A stretch of 64,000 bases of DNA from contig NZ_JACJTQ010000025.1 of assembly GCF_014698735.1 (NCBI RefSeq), positions 1 to 64,000 on the forward strand, written 5' to 3'. Position numbers and translations under genes: made by a program. Below are positions 1 to 9,109 of the stretch, piece after piece. This DNA is from Anabaena catenula FACHB-362. GTDB taxonomy: Bacteria > Cyanobacteriota > Cyanobacteriia > Cyanobacteriales > Nostocaceae. The notes below the pieces were generated by a model, which did not search any database, had not been told where the DNA came from, and saw nothing but the letters and a program-made list of their open reading frames with translations. Within the stretch, counting starts at the first letter, position 1. Each line of letters begins with the position of its first letter.

Positions 1-2
1 TT

Positions 3-62
3 TTACAACAAAATCCCAATACAGTCACAATAGCTGATGACTTTGCCGGGGAGCATAAGTGA
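3..62 (+). CDS. Possible 3' end of a CDS cut by the window edge
   Basis: Frame 3 is open from the window edge to a TGA at 60-62 and reads as a plausible hydrophilic tail ending in IADDFAGEHK. Only 19 codons are visible, so neither the family nor the reality of the gene can be judged. The other two frames hit stops early. It would run toward, and end just before, the convergent gene that ends at 167. Confidence 0.35.
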   Translation, partial: LQQNPNTVTIADDFAGEHK

Positions 63-166
63 GTAATTGGTAGTAATTGTTAGCTTTTCAGCTACTGTTA
101 ATTAACCCTTTTGAAAGCCTAATTGGTCGAAAAGTTTCAAGAACTCACAAAAAAACTTGGTAGATA

Positions 167-1681
167 TCAGTTATTGATATAGTTCTCTAAATCTTCAATT
201 TGCGGGGCGGGCAACTGATTGAGAACTCGCCACAGAATGGTGTAGCTGCCATCAGGACGGCGACGGACGGCACGGAAGGCGATAATAGTATCACTGCTAG
301 GTACTTGTCCTAATTGCTGCCTAATGCCACTATTAGGGCGAGAGATGGGTTGACGATTCAAGATAATTGGTGGAAGTTGGAATTGGAGCGATCGCACTAA
401 ATAAGTATGATTTAATTTGGCTGTAGCACTAGCTAACAATATTTGATTTTGCTGCCAATTCTGATCTTTCCCCGTTAAAAACCTTTGTCTGTCTATTTGT
501 AGGGCTTCTAACTGTTTGGGTGGCTGGTAGTTGAGCAAAAATTCTCCCGTAGACGAGGAAACAGCCTGTAGCCTGCCATCTAACTTTTCTAAGGGTACAT
601 CACCCACATCAATGATGAAGCCATAATTTATCCCTTGATGGACTAACTGGAAGTTATCACCAATCATCTTCAATGCTAAACTAGGAGTAAAATCTTCCTT
701 AACCTCACCCACAGAGGGAAAAGGATAACGCTCACTCACACTGGCTTGTAATCTATTCTGGGGAAGACTCAACGGCCGACGGTACGCTGAATCAGGTAAT
801 ACCCGAAAGATTCCCGTGTTAGGCAGTTGCAAAAACTGAGCGTAGGTTTGTTTTTCTTGGGAATCAATGTCGTAAGCAAATCGGTCAAGTGTCGCAGCAT
901 CTTTCTGAGGATTGATAAATTTAATATTTTGCGGAAATGCTTTTTGGACTGCTGTCAAGATTTGATTAACGGTTTTGATAGTACTAATAGTTTCTTCCGG
1001 TACAGCAATAGCAGGTTGCATAGGCGCTACATAGTTGGCTATAGCTGTTTTTGCAGTGCTGCCAACTACTGGTAATGGGAATGAAGTTAAGTTTGGTTCC
1101 CGACTAGAAAAAGGTGTTGCTGGGTTGCCAAGATGAGGACGCTGCTTTGGTGCAATGGAAAGCACAGAATCGGAGTCATGTTCTCCCGAAACCAACGGTA
1201 ACGGTTTAACTAAGGCTAACTCACCTCGTCGAGACAACAACCGATCTACAACTGGGTACAACTTCCATAATTCCTGGCTAGAAGCGTACAAAGAGCAGTA
1301 AATTTGTGATTGGGACTCAGTTAACTGCACAACTACAGAAGACTGTGGAGACAACTCTCCTTTTGGGGTACACAATGTTTTCGGACTTGAGTACTGACCT
1401 GCGAGAAAAGTATCCACAGCATGAGTAAAAATGGTTAATTGTCCCCGCACGGATCTCATTTTGTTGGGATCGGGGCTACTCAGTGCTTGCTCAAGGCGAG
1501 CGGTTAAAAAAATCTGCTGCTGTACAAGGCGCGCAGCTGTGGTATAAAAGCTTTCAGATGCTGACTTTGAAGAAATATTTTGACTCAGGTCAGATGAGGC
1601 GTAGTATTCCATAGCTAAGGTGCTGTTAGGAATGAAAACGAACGTAAAAGGGAGCAAAATTCCTAAAAAGATTTTTCTCAT
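167..1681 (-). CDS. Secreted protein of unknown function
   Basis: This gene encodes about 504 residues and begins with a clear signal peptide: MRK, then a hydrophobic stretch, ending near LAMEYYASS. The frame stays open a further 22 codons upstream, but the ATG at 1681 is preferred because it puts the signal peptide at the N terminus. No catalytic motif is recognisable. The middle is proline- and serine-rich (about residues 150-260), and the rest looks like a globular extracytoplasmic domain with a basic patch (AVRRRPDG) near the C terminus. It is divergent from sasA about 145 bp away, so the two may share a promoter region. I do not recognise the family and assign no function beyond probable export. 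Confidence 0.75.
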   Translation of the reverse strand: MRKIFLGILLPFTFVFIPNSTLAMEYYASSDLSQNISSKSASESFYTTAARLVQQQIFLTARLEQALSSPDPNKMRSVRGQLTIFTHAVDTFLAGQYSSPKTLCTPKGELSPQSSVVVQLTESQSQIYCSLYASSQELWKLYPVVDRLLSRRGELALVKPLPLVSGEHDSDSVLSIAPKQRPHLGNPATPFSSREPNLTSFPLPVVGSTAKTAIANYVAPMQPAIAVPEETISTIKTVNQILTAVQKAFPQNIKFINPQKDAATLDRFAYDIDSQEKQTYAQFLQLPNTGIFRVLPDSAYRRPLSLPQNRLQASVSERYPFPSVGEVKEDFTPSLALKMIGDNFQLVHQGINYGFIIDVGDVPLEKLDGRLQAVSSSTGEFLLNYQPPKQLEALQIDRQRFLTGKDQNWQQNQILLASATAKLNHTYLVRSLQFQLPPIILNRQPISRPNSGIRQQLGQVPSSDTIIAFRAVRRRPDGSYTILWRVLNQLPAPQIEDLENYINN

Positions 1682-1825
1682 GTCAAAAACGCAGATCAGA
1701 TAGGAGTACGAAAAATCTAAAATAGATATTAAATTGAAAGAAAACAACGATCATTGACAACCGTCAGTCTATTTTACTTTCTGTAAAGCGTCGCCAGGTT
1801 GTTACCAGTGCTGAAACACGATTAC

Positions 1826-3013
1826 ATGCAAGTTTCCCAGGATCAGCCTATCTATTCTGAGGCTCCACTCCAACTGTTACTGTTTGTTGATGGACGACCA
1901 CAATCCCGACAACAGGTGCAGCGAATCCGCGCCTACTTAAAAGAATTAGAAGCTGAGTATAGTTTTGAACTTCAAATCATTGATGTCGGGCAGCAACCAT
2001 ATTTGGCGGAACATTTTAAGTTGGTAGCCACGCCCGCCTTAATCAAAATCCATCCCGAACCCCAGCAAACCCTCGCTGGAAGTAATATCATAGCCCAATT
2101 GAAAACCTGGTGGCCTCGCTGGCAAACTGCTGTAGACGCATTCTTAAAGTTACAAGAAGACTTACAAGAACGTATAGATGAGAATGTCCGGGGGATATCA
2201 CCTAAATCTACAATCCGTTCTGTCGCCGTTTCTGCCGAACTGATCAAACTTTCAGACGAAATTTTTCACCTGAAACAGGAAAAAGAGAAACTGGAAGAAC
2301 AGCTACAGTTTAAAGATCGAGTGATTGCAATTTTGGCACATGATCTCCGTAATCCTTTGACAGCTGTGGCGATCGCTATAGAAACTCTCCAGTCCAACTA
2401 CAATCCTGAAAAAGGTGACTTTCTGCGTCTGAAACCTGCCATGACGGCTTATTTATTAAAACAAGCCCGCAGTCAAACAAGGATTATTGATCGAATGATC
2501 GCGGATCTTTTAGAAGTTGGTCGTGGTGATGATACAGAATTTCCGATCACACCGCAAAAACTGGAACTGGGTAAACTTAGTTTTGATGTCTTGGAGGAAT
2601 TGCGCGATCGCTACATCGCCAAATCGCAAAGAATAGAAACCGATATCCCCCAAGACTTACCCTGTGTGTATGCAGATCCAGAACGCATCCGCCAAGTGCT
2701 GGTAAATCTTTTGGATAATGCCATTAAATACACTCCTGCTGGGGGCTGTATTAGCTTCGCTGGGCTACACCGTACCACCCAAAAAGTACAGTTTAGTATT
2801 GGCGATACTGGCCCTGGTATTCCCCAAGAAAACCGCGATCGCATCTTTGAAAATCATTTCCGTCTACAACGTGATGAAGGAACGGATGGGTATGGAATTG
2901 GTCTTTCTTTATGCCAACGCATTATCCGGGCGCACTATGGTCAAATTTGGGTAGACTCAGCCCCTAATGGTGGAGCATGGTTCCATTTTACTTTACCAGT
3001 TTATCCATCTTAG
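1826..3013 (+). CDS. sasA: Adaptive-response sensory histidine kinase SasA
   Basis: SasA is the KaiC-interacting histidine kinase that carries circadian output to the response regulator RpaA. The first ~100 residues form the KaiB/thioredoxin-like sensory domain ([23 protein letters not shown]). A charged helical linker ([15 protein letters not shown]) follows, then the dimerisation H-box HDLRNPL with the phospho-accepting His near residue 172. The ATPase has an N box ([11 protein letters not shown]), G1 box (DTGPGIP) and G2 box (YGIGLSL). It has no transmembrane segment, as expected for a cytosolic clock kinase. The length, about 395 residues, is normal. The ATG at 1826 is taken as the start; a TTG at 1799 would add nine residues and cannot be excluded. 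No kai or rpaA gene lies in the window. Confidence 0.95.
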   Translation: MQVSQDQPIYSEAPLQLLLFVDGRPQSRQQVQRIRAYLKELEAEYSFELQIIDVGQQPYLAEHFKLVATPALIKIHPEPQQTLAGSNIIAQLKTWWPRWQTAVDAFLKLQEDLQERIDENVRGISPKSTIRSVAVSAELIKLSDEIFHLKQEKEKLEEQLQFKDRVIAILAHDLRNPLTAVAIAIETLQSNYNPEKGDFLRLKPAMTAYLLKQARSQTRIIDRMIADLLEVGRGDDTEFPITPQKLELGKLSFDVLEELRDRYIAKSQRIETDIPQDLPCVYADPERIRQVLVNLLDNAIKYTPAGGCISFAGLHRTTQKVQFSIGDTGPGIPQENRDRIFENHFRLQRDEGTDGYGIGLSLCQRIIRAHYGQIWVDSAPNGGAWFHFTLPVYPS

Positions 3014-3055
3014 TTATTATTCATTAGTAACCAACTTGAATGAGTAAATTAATAA

Positions 3056-3316
3056 ATGCCAAATCCATTAATGTATCAACAGGATAACTTTGTCATTCTG
3101 GAAACTAACCAACCAGAACAATTTCTAACGACTTCCGAGTTATTAGAAAAGCTAGAAAATATTTTGCAACAACTTAAATTTGAGGACTTACCTCCCGATG
3201 TCCAAAAATTTAAGTTGCCATCAGAACAAGCACAATATTTAATTGACACTAGTTGTGAGTTAGATATTGGCCCTGGAAAATATTTTCAGTGGTATGCAGT
3301 GCGTTTGGAAAAGTGA
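3056..3316 (+). CDS. CRR7-family (chlororespiratory reduction 7) small protein
   Basis: This 86-residue soluble protein resembles, from memory, the cyanobacterial and plastid CRR7 family: MYQQDNFVILETNQPEQFLT near the start, a helical middle (ELLEKLENIL), and a conserved tail with DTSCELDIGPG and QWYAVRLEK. In plants CRR7 is needed for assembly or stability of the chloroplast NDH complex; a comparable role with NDH-1 here is inference. It lies 42 bp downstream of sasA on the same strand and could be cotranscribed. Its length is normal for the family. Family assignment is moderately confident. Confidence 0.75.
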   Translation: MPNPLMYQQDNFVILETNQPEQFLTTSELLEKLENILQQLKFEDLPPDVQKFKLPSEQAQYLIDTSCELDIGPGKYFQWYAVRLEK

Positions 3317-3336
3317 ATACAGCAGGAGTCAGAAGA

Positions 3337-3436
3337 GGACGCGGGGACGCGGGGACACGGGGAAAGAGAGATCACTCAGCACTCAGCACTCAGCACTCAG
3401 CACTCAACACTCAGCACTCAGCACTCAGGACTCAGC
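3337..3436. repeat. Short tandem repeats (GCGGGGACG-like and CACTCAG heptamers)
   Basis: About three imperfect copies of a GC-rich 9-mer (3337-3363) are followed by about nine copies of the heptamer CACTCAG with a few substitutions (3373-3436). They fill the gap between the convergent CRR7-like and DUF2854 genes. Such heptamer tracts are typical of heterocystous cyanobacteria. The + strand reading frame through them (3267-3452) is not a gene. Confidence 0.9.
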
Positions 3437-3438
3437 AA

Positions 3439-3987
3439 TTACGATTGAGTAGTAATTAAAGCTAGTTCAATTTTATCTTCACCAGGCTGTGTAATTTTTA
3501 CCTCGACGTTAGGAGCAAAGTATTTGGTCATTTTTTCCTGTTTTTGATGCCAAATATCTACTGGGATCAGAGGCGAATCAAATTCTAAAATAATACAATA
3601 AGATCCATTGACTTCCGTTTCTCGTAAACCTGTGACTAATGGTCTTTCCTCATCGCTAGGACTCAGACCTAAGTAAGCAAGTGCTGTATCTAAGTGAGCT
3701 TCTTGACCGTAGCAATATCGCGTAATATCTTTACGGATTTTGTTTTGAGTCACAGTTGCTTGTTGCTTCCGTAGTTCCAATACTGAAGGCGTGGTAGTTT
3801 GAGAGAAGGGTATTGGTTTCATTTCATTGGCTTTAAGCGCTAGACCTCCCAAAAATAGAGGAAAGCCATAGAAAAAGCCGATCAGATTGAGCGTGGCATT
3901 ATCCACACCATAAGCGATAAAGCCTGTGATGATAAGTATGCCACCCACGGTTAAACCGAGTGATCCTAAAGAAAGATTGCCTAACAT
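3439..3987 (-). CDS. DUF2854 membrane protein
   Basis: This 182-residue protein has two N-terminal transmembrane segments (about residues 10-28 and 32-48, the second rich in F, G and L) and a soluble C-terminal domain containing RYCYGQEAHLD, ALAYLGLSPSDEERP and a QPGEDKIELALIT tail. This is the pattern I associate with DUF2854, a family of cyanobacteria and plastids whose biochemical role is unknown. The ATG at 3987 is the only good start. Its 3' end abuts the CACTCAG repeat tract. The location is probably the thylakoid or plasma membrane. Confidence 0.8.
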   Translation of the reverse strand: MLGNLSLGSLGLTVGGILIITGFIAYGVDNATLNLIGFFYGFPLFLGGLALKANEMKPIPFSQTTTPSVLELRKQQATVTQNKIRKDITRYCYGQEAHLDTALAYLGLSPSDEERPLVTGLRETEVNGSYCIILEFDSPLIPVDIWHQKQEKMTKYFAPNVEVKITQPGEDKIELALITTQS

Positions 3988-4130
3988 AATTTGAGATTAA
4001 TATAATTCCTACATATATTAGTTTTATCATCATCGGTTATCAGTAATAAGTTACTGAGGATATTAGATAAGAATTCAGCCGATTTTGCGTTAACTTTAAA
4101 TTTGAAGATAGTTAAAGATGGGAAAAAACA

Positions 4131-4313
4131 ATGGATCTTCAGACGATAAAGGAACGAGTTGCATCAGTTCAAAGTAAGCGTGAGTACCTGCTGAGTCTAC
4201 TAGAACAACCAAATCTAGGGACTTTGAGAGTTGACGTAAATCAAGCTTTGGAAGAATTAGATGATTTAATCGATGAATTTAGACGCAGTATTCCAGACAC
4301 AGAAATTAATTAA
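4131..4313 (+). CDS. Small conserved hypothetical protein
   Basis: This 60-residue acidic protein is predicted to be almost wholly helical (MDLQTIKERVASVQSKREYL at the start, then LDDLIDEFRRS). It has no cysteines and no membrane segment. A purine-rich stretch (GATGGGAAAAAA) precedes the ATG, but it is a poor ribosome binding site. The family is not recognised with certainty and no function is proposed. A compact palindrome lies just downstream at 4350-4396. Confidence 0.6.
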   Translation: MDLQTIKERVASVQSKREYLLSLLEQPNLGTLRVDVNQALEELDDLIDEFRRSIPDTEIN

Positions 4314-4349
4314 GCTGAATTGAGGCTAAAATTAATCATTTTAATCATT

Positions 4350-4396
4350 GCGTCGGCAATCCGTAAATTTACGGTTAACCCGACGCTATTTAGCGT
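4350..4396. terminator. Compound palindrome, possible terminator or repeat
   Basis: An outer stem, GCGTCGG (4350-4356) with CCGACGC (4380-4386), encloses the perfect palindrome CCGTAAATTTACGG (4361-4374). The right arm overlaps a second hairpin, ACGCTA-TT-TAGCGT (4383-4396), so the two folds compete. It sits between the 60-residue gene and the convergent receiver gene and could end transcription from either side. No long T-run follows on either strand. Confidence 0.5.
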
Positions 4397-4439
4397 TAAA
4401 TAAAATATTTATTAACTAGAATTGCCTGATTTTAATACT

Positions 4440-4474
4440 GTCACCTGTCACCTGTCACCTGTCACCTGTCACCT
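4440..4474. repeat. Tandem heptamer CACCTGT, about five copies
   Basis: Near-perfect tandem copies of a 7-bp unit lie immediately downstream of the receiver gene that ends at 4491. It is another member of the short tandem repeat class scattered through the window. Confidence 0.9.
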
Positions 4475-4490
4475 ACTATATTTGCACAGT

Positions 4491-4907
4491 TCATCCCGAA
4501 AGGGAACTATTACCAGCACGTTGTCCTAGCTGTCTGACCAAAGCAATGAGTTCGGTTGTAGAAGCTTCTTTTTTGCAAACGTCATCAAAGCTAGACATTG
4601 CCTTTGTACGTTGCAAATGGGTATCTTCTATGGAAGAGTAAGCCAAGATTTGAGTATTTGGAGAAATAGATTTAATATAATGAGACGCGCTCCAACCATC
4701 CATGACTGGCATATGTAAGTCTAGAACAATCACGTCAGGGTGGAAACACTTAAACATTTCAATAGCTTCTTGACCATTACTTGCTAAACCTACTACTTGA
4801 ATATTCTCTTGGCAAGCAAGGGCTAACTTTAAGCTTATGCGAGTCAGTTCATGATCGTCAACGACTAAAACACGCAAATTAGGAGACGGACGGGACAACA
4901 TTAACAT
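4491..4907 (-). CDS. Stand-alone receiver-domain response regulator
   Basis: This 138-residue protein is a single CheY-like receiver with no output domain. It has the acidic pair (VVDDHE, residues 16-20), the phospho-acceptor Asp63 (VLDLHMPVMDG), a Ser at the conserved Thr/Ser position (LAYSS, 89-92) and a C-terminal CKK with the conserved Lys near 112. The sequence is nearest to NarL-type receivers, but the DNA-binding HTH is absent and the protein ends soon after the receiver fold. It probably signals through a partner protein. No kinase is adjacent. MLMLS has a second possible Met at residue 3. Confidence 0.88.
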   Translation of the reverse strand: MLMLSRPSPNLRVLVVDDHELTRISLKLALACQENIQVVGLASNGQEAIEMFKCFHPDVIVLDLHMPVMDGWSASHYIKSISPNTQILAYSSIEDTHLQRTKAMSSFDDVCKKEASTTELIALVRQLGQRAGNSSLSG

Positions 4908-5109
4908 TTCCTGCTATAAAAATTATGTACGGTAATCTCTATAGTTTATGGGAGTCAGTGCCGACATCACTCTATCTTATGGTTGAATACATGGGGTTTT
5001 TATATAAAAAATCATCAAAGAATTGCTCAGAAAAATAAAGTTTTCCTAAAGCAGTTAATTTACTACCTTTTTAAGGTATATGCAACTGTTTTTCCGAGGC
5101 AATTCGATT

Positions 5110-7275
5110 TTAGATCATGCCGACAGAACGTAAGACCATAGACATAAGAGTTTGTTGTGAATTAGTTTCGGGAGAATCATCAAAGGCACGTCTTTGGATA
5201 TAACTACCATCCGATTGTAAATCCCAAGCTTGACGATTATCTGCCAACATAATTCCCAAAACTTCTTGCAAATCCTTAGCAATATCTTGGTCTTTAATTG
5301 GGGTAATGACTTCTACTCGTCTGTCTAAATTGCGGCGCATCCAATCAGCACTACCAATATATATTTCTTCTTGACCATTGTTATGGAAGTAAAAAATGCG
5401 GGAGTGTTCTAAAAATCGCCCAATGATGCTAATGACGCGAATATTTTCGCTGATCTCTTTGAGTCCTGGACGCAAACAGCAAATACCACGGATAATTAAA
5501 TCAATTTGGACTCCGGCGCGGGAAGCTGCATATAAAGTAGCGATGGTTTGCGGATCGACGAGGGCATTCATTTTAGCGACAATGCGACCAGAAAAACCAT
5601 TTTTGACATTTTCGATTTCTCGGTTAATTAGTTCAAGAAAGCGATCGCGCATATTCACAGGTGCTACTAATATTTCTCGATAAGACTTTTGGCGAGAATA
5701 TCCCGTCAAAAAGTTAAACACATCTGTTAAATCAGCACCCAATTCTTCCCGACAACTAAATAATCCCAAATCTGTATACAGTCGAGCCGTTTTCGGGTTA
5801 TAGTTGCCCGTACCAATATGCACATAACGGCGCATCCGGTCTTTTTCACGCCGCACTACCAGAACAATTTTGCTATGGGTTTTCAGCCCCACTAAACCAT
5901 AGACAACGTGGACACCAACTCTTTCTAAACGCCTTGCCCAGTAAATATTATTTTCTTCATCAAACCGCGCTTTTAATTCCACCAACACAGAAACTTGTTT
6001 ACCATTTTCAGCAGCAGCAATTAAGGCGTTGACGATGGGTGAATCGCCAGAAGTGCGGTAAAGAGTCATTTTGATGGCTAACACATTGGGATCATGGGCA
6101 GCACTAGCAATAAAGCGTTCTACTGTGCCGGAAAAAGATTGATAGGGATGGTGTACCAACAAATCCTTTTCCCGAATTATGGAAAAAAAGTCTTTTCCTT
6201 CTTCCAGTTCCAATACATTTGGATCTACGCTTGGTTCTCTGAGGCGTTGCAAGCGTGGAGGCACTACAGACTGCCGTGGTACGTCTTTGAGTTCTGGAAC
6301 AGGCAAGGCCATAAAATACATTAAATCTCGCAATCCCAAAAGACCATCTACTTCGTAAATATCTTTTTCGGTTAATTCTAAATCTTGTAATAACCTGCAA
6401 CGCACAGATTCTGGAGTTTGGGATTTAATTTCTAACCGTACCGGAGTTCCACCCATACGACGTTTGCGGAGTTCCTGTTCAATTGCCAATAACAGGTCTT
6501 CTGCTTCATCTTCTTCTAGTTCTAGGTCAGCATCACGAGTAATGCGGAAGGGGTGATATTCTTGAATATTCATCCCCGGAAATAGAGATTCTAAATTATG
6601 TGCGATCGCTTGTTCTAACGGTACACCTGACCAGTGAACGGTTTGTCCGTCTTGACGAATTCCCAAATCTGGAGGTAAAGGCAAAAATCGCGGTAAGACT
6701 TTGGGTACTTTGACTCTCGCAAAAAATTCCTCTTCTGTATCTGGGTTTTTCAGGACTACAGCCAGATTTAAGCTGAGATTGGAAATGTAGGGAAAAGGAT
6801 GACTAGGATCAACAGCCAAAGGAGTCAGAACCGGAAAAATTTGTTCTTCAAAATAGCTATCTAGATAATTCCGCTGTTTTTGATTCAGTTCTATATAATC
6901 TAGGATGTAAATTCCCTGACTTGCTAATAAAGGTTGCAGTACTTGCTCAAACTGTTCGTTCTGTTTTGTGACTTGGGGACTAAGTTTGAGGCGAATATCA
7001 TCTAGCTGTTGTTGCGGTGTGCGACCATCAGGGGTTAATAAATTGACTTTTGCTTCTACCTGTTGCTTTAAGGCTGCAATCCGCACCATGAAGAATTCAT
7101 CTAAATTAGAACTGAAGATTGCTAAAAATTTCAGGCGTTCGAGGAGAGGTGTACGCGGATCACAAGCTTCATGCAACACCCGACTATTAAACTCTAACCA
7201 ACTTAACTCGCGGTTGATATAGTATTCTGGATCACTTAGATTAAGGCTGGGGTTGCTCTTCTTAGATTTTGGCAT
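5110..7275 (-). CDS. ppk1: Polyphosphate kinase 1
   Basis: PPK1 reversibly polymerises the ATP gamma-phosphate into polyphosphate. At 721 residues it has the normal length and order: an N-terminal helical domain (YINRELSWLEFNSRVL), a head domain, and two PLD-like catalytic domains. The catalytic histidines are in GLKTHSKIVLV (the autophosphorylated His) and FLEHSRIFYFHN. Other conserved stretches are FDEENNIYWARRLE, YVHIGTGNYNPKTA and IYIGSADWMRRNLDRRVEV. It is divergent from a sensor kinase gene (7431) across about 155 bp. I looked for a clear tandem Pho box in that gap and found none. Confidence 0.97.
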   Translation of the reverse strand: MPKSKKSNPSLNLSDPEYYINRELSWLEFNSRVLHEACDPRTPLLERLKFLAIFSSNLDEFFMVRIAALKQQVEAKVNLLTPDGRTPQQQLDDIRLKLSPQVTKQNEQFEQVLQPLLASQGIYILDYIELNQKQRNYLDSYFEEQIFPVLTPLAVDPSHPFPYISNLSLNLAVVLKNPDTEEEFFARVKVPKVLPRFLPLPPDLGIRQDGQTVHWSGVPLEQAIAHNLESLFPGMNIQEYHPFRITRDADLELEEDEAEDLLLAIEQELRKRRMGGTPVRLEIKSQTPESVRCRLLQDLELTEKDIYEVDGLLGLRDLMYFMALPVPELKDVPRQSVVPPRLQRLREPSVDPNVLELEEGKDFFSIIREKDLLVHHPYQSFSGTVERFIASAAHDPNVLAIKMTLYRTSGDSPIVNALIAAAENGKQVSVLVELKARFDEENNIYWARRLERVGVHVVYGLVGLKTHSKIVLVVRREKDRMRRYVHIGTGNYNPKTARLYTDLGLFSCREELGADLTDVFNFLTGYSRQKSYREILVAPVNMRDRFLELINREIENVKNGFSGRIVAKMNALVDPQTIATLYAASRAGVQIDLIIRGICCLRPGLKEISENIRVISIIGRFLEHSRIFYFHNNGQEEIYIGSADWMRRNLDRRVEVITPIKDQDIAKDLQEVLGIMLADNRQAWDLQSDGSYIQRRAFDDSPETNSQQTLMSMVLRSVGMI

Positions 7276-7430
7276 GATTACCTAAAGGCTAGTAGATGTC
7301 GCCCATTCAACATCAGGGGACTCTACTAATATAGTAAGTCTTAGTTAAGTGAACTTTAACAGTCAGACTTAATCTGAAAGAAAATCCAGATTTTGCCAAG
7401 TGTCTATTGGGTTTTCTTGGAGTTGTAAAA

Positions 7431-8876
7431 ATGTTTCAAGCCACTCGTCGCCGCCTTGCCCTTTGGTATACTGCTGTAACTGCTGTATTGCTTCTACTAT
7501 TTGCTACTGGAGTGTATGTATATGTCCGCAGTACTTTAGTGGAAAGAATTGATGATACCTTAAATCATGTAGTGGAAGTTGTAGAGCGATCGCTCGTCAT
7601 TGAACCCGTTCACCTGCAAACAGATAAACTCCGAGTCAATGTAAAAGCCAGTTTTCGCAACAATGCTGACACCACAGAAGATGACCACATTGACCTAGAA
7701 TGGTTTAGTCCTACGGGAGAATTACTTTGGTCAACTCTCTCTGAACCTTTAAATATTCCTATTCATAATCATCCTAATGGGGAAACTGTGCGCGTAGTTG
7801 GAATGGGACGATGGGGTGATGATGATCCTCATTCAGCACTCCAAACCCAGAACGGGCTAAACGCCGAGCTAACAGCACTTTTATTAAGACAAGTCACACA
7901 ACGGATAGAAAGGGGAAGACAGGTATTGGGATATCTGCGCGTTAGTCATCCCTGGTTTGAAGTTACTAAACCTAGCCGTCAGTTGATATTTGATTTAGCT
8001 TTGGGTACTGGGTTAATGGTGATTTCCGTAGCAGCTACTGGGTGGTTTCTTTCTGGTAAAGCAATGGAACCAGTGGGGGAATCTTACCAACGTTTGAAAC
8101 AATTTACTGCTGATGCTTCCCATGAATTGAGAAGTCCCATTGCGTTAATTCAAACTAATGTGCAAGTTGCGTTGGCTGATTTAGAATTAGCAGAAATAGA
8201 AACAACTACTACTATCAATTATCAACAACAATTAAAAATTGTCGAACGTCTAACTCAGCGGTTAGGAAAGTTAGTCAATGATTTACTATTTCTCGCACGA
8301 CAGGATAGTGGTATTAGCAAAGAGGTTTTTTCACCCTGTCCCCTAGATGCTTTGTTGATGGAAGTAGTGGAAGAACAAAAACTTTTAGCTACAGAAAAAG
8401 AAATTTCCCTAACTCTCAACTTAGTTGATCCTCCCTTAGAACTTGATCCAGAATTATTGGAAAACAGCTTTACTCTAATCGGAAATTGGGATCAACTGGT
8501 GCGGTTATTTACAAATTTGATTGGTAATGCTTTGCAATATACTCCAGTCAATGGCAGGGTGAATGTGGAGTTAACACGGCTTGATTCCATCGCACTACGT
8601 TACACCAATTCCTATTTACAAATTAAAGTCAGTGATACAGGAGTGGGTATTCCCCCAGAGTCTTTACCACACTTGTTTGACCGTTTTTATCGGGTTGATC
8701 CTGCGCGTACTCATCAGATTGCGAAGACAGCTACAGCCACTACTACGGGTTCTGGATTGGGTTTAGCGATCGCGCAAGCTATTGTCGAACGTCATCAAGG
8801 TCAAATTCAAGTTGATAGTGTCGTTGGTAAAGGTACTACTTTCATTGTCACCTTACCAATCTCTCTTGAGAATTAA
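7431..8876 (+). CDS. Membrane sensor histidine kinase
   Basis: This two-component sensor of about 481 residues starts at the ATG at 7431, which has a GGAG ribosome binding site nine bases upstream; a TTG at 7407 is less likely. It has two transmembrane segments (about residues 12-32 and 187-207) flanking a periplasmic sensor region of about 150 residues. The cytoplasmic part has the H-box (DASHELRSPIAL), N box (NLIGNALQYTPV), G1 (DTGVGIP), F box (LFDRFYRVD) and G2 (GSGLGLAIA). A threonine-rich insert (TATATTTG) lies between the F and G2 boxes. No response regulator is adjacent, so its partner and signal are unknown. It is divergent from ppk1. Confidence 0.93.
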   Translation: MFQATRRRLALWYTAVTAVLLLLFATGVYVYVRSTLVERIDDTLNHVVEVVERSLVIEPVHLQTDKLRVNVKASFRNNADTTEDDHIDLEWFSPTGELLWSTLSEPLNIPIHNHPNGETVRVVGMGRWGDDDPHSALQTQNGLNAELTALLLRQVTQRIERGRQVLGYLRVSHPWFEVTKPSRQLIFDLALGTGLMVISVAATGWFLSGKAMEPVGESYQRLKQFTADASHELRSPIALIQTNVQVALADLELAEIETTTTINYQQQLKIVERLTQRLGKLVNDLLFLARQDSGISKEVFSPCPLDALLMEVVEEQKLLATEKEISLTLNLVDPPLELDPELLENSFTLIGNWDQLVRLFTNLIGNALQYTPVNGRVNVELTRLDSIALRYTNSYLQIKVSDTGVGIPPESLPHLFDRFYRVDPARTHQIAKTATATTTGSGLGLAIAQAIVERHQGQIQVDSVVGKGTTFIVTLPISLEN

Positions 8877-9109
8877 CTCTTGATGCAACATTTGTTTCTT
8901 GTGATAGATGAAGAGAAATATACTAGGAGATTACTATACAAGTAGTTAAAACTCAAAAATCTCACATCTAATGTAAATTACCCTTGGCAGGAATTTGTCA
9001 ATATTCATTTAGGTAAAGCACCTACTAAGGATTTATTGATAACCAAGTTTGTCGCCTGGGAATTGTCTGCATTTTAGATGTTGAAATTTGAATTGGAGGA
9101 AAGCGACTC

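Noticed and set aside
3267-3452. 61-codon plus-strand frame
   Set aside because: It overlaps the CRR7-like gene end and then reads straight through the CACTCAG repeats.
7285-7405. Pho-box-like sequence upstream of ppk1
   Set aside because: Only loosely similar octamers (CTTTAACA, CTTAATCT) with the wrong spacing for tandem repeats were seen.
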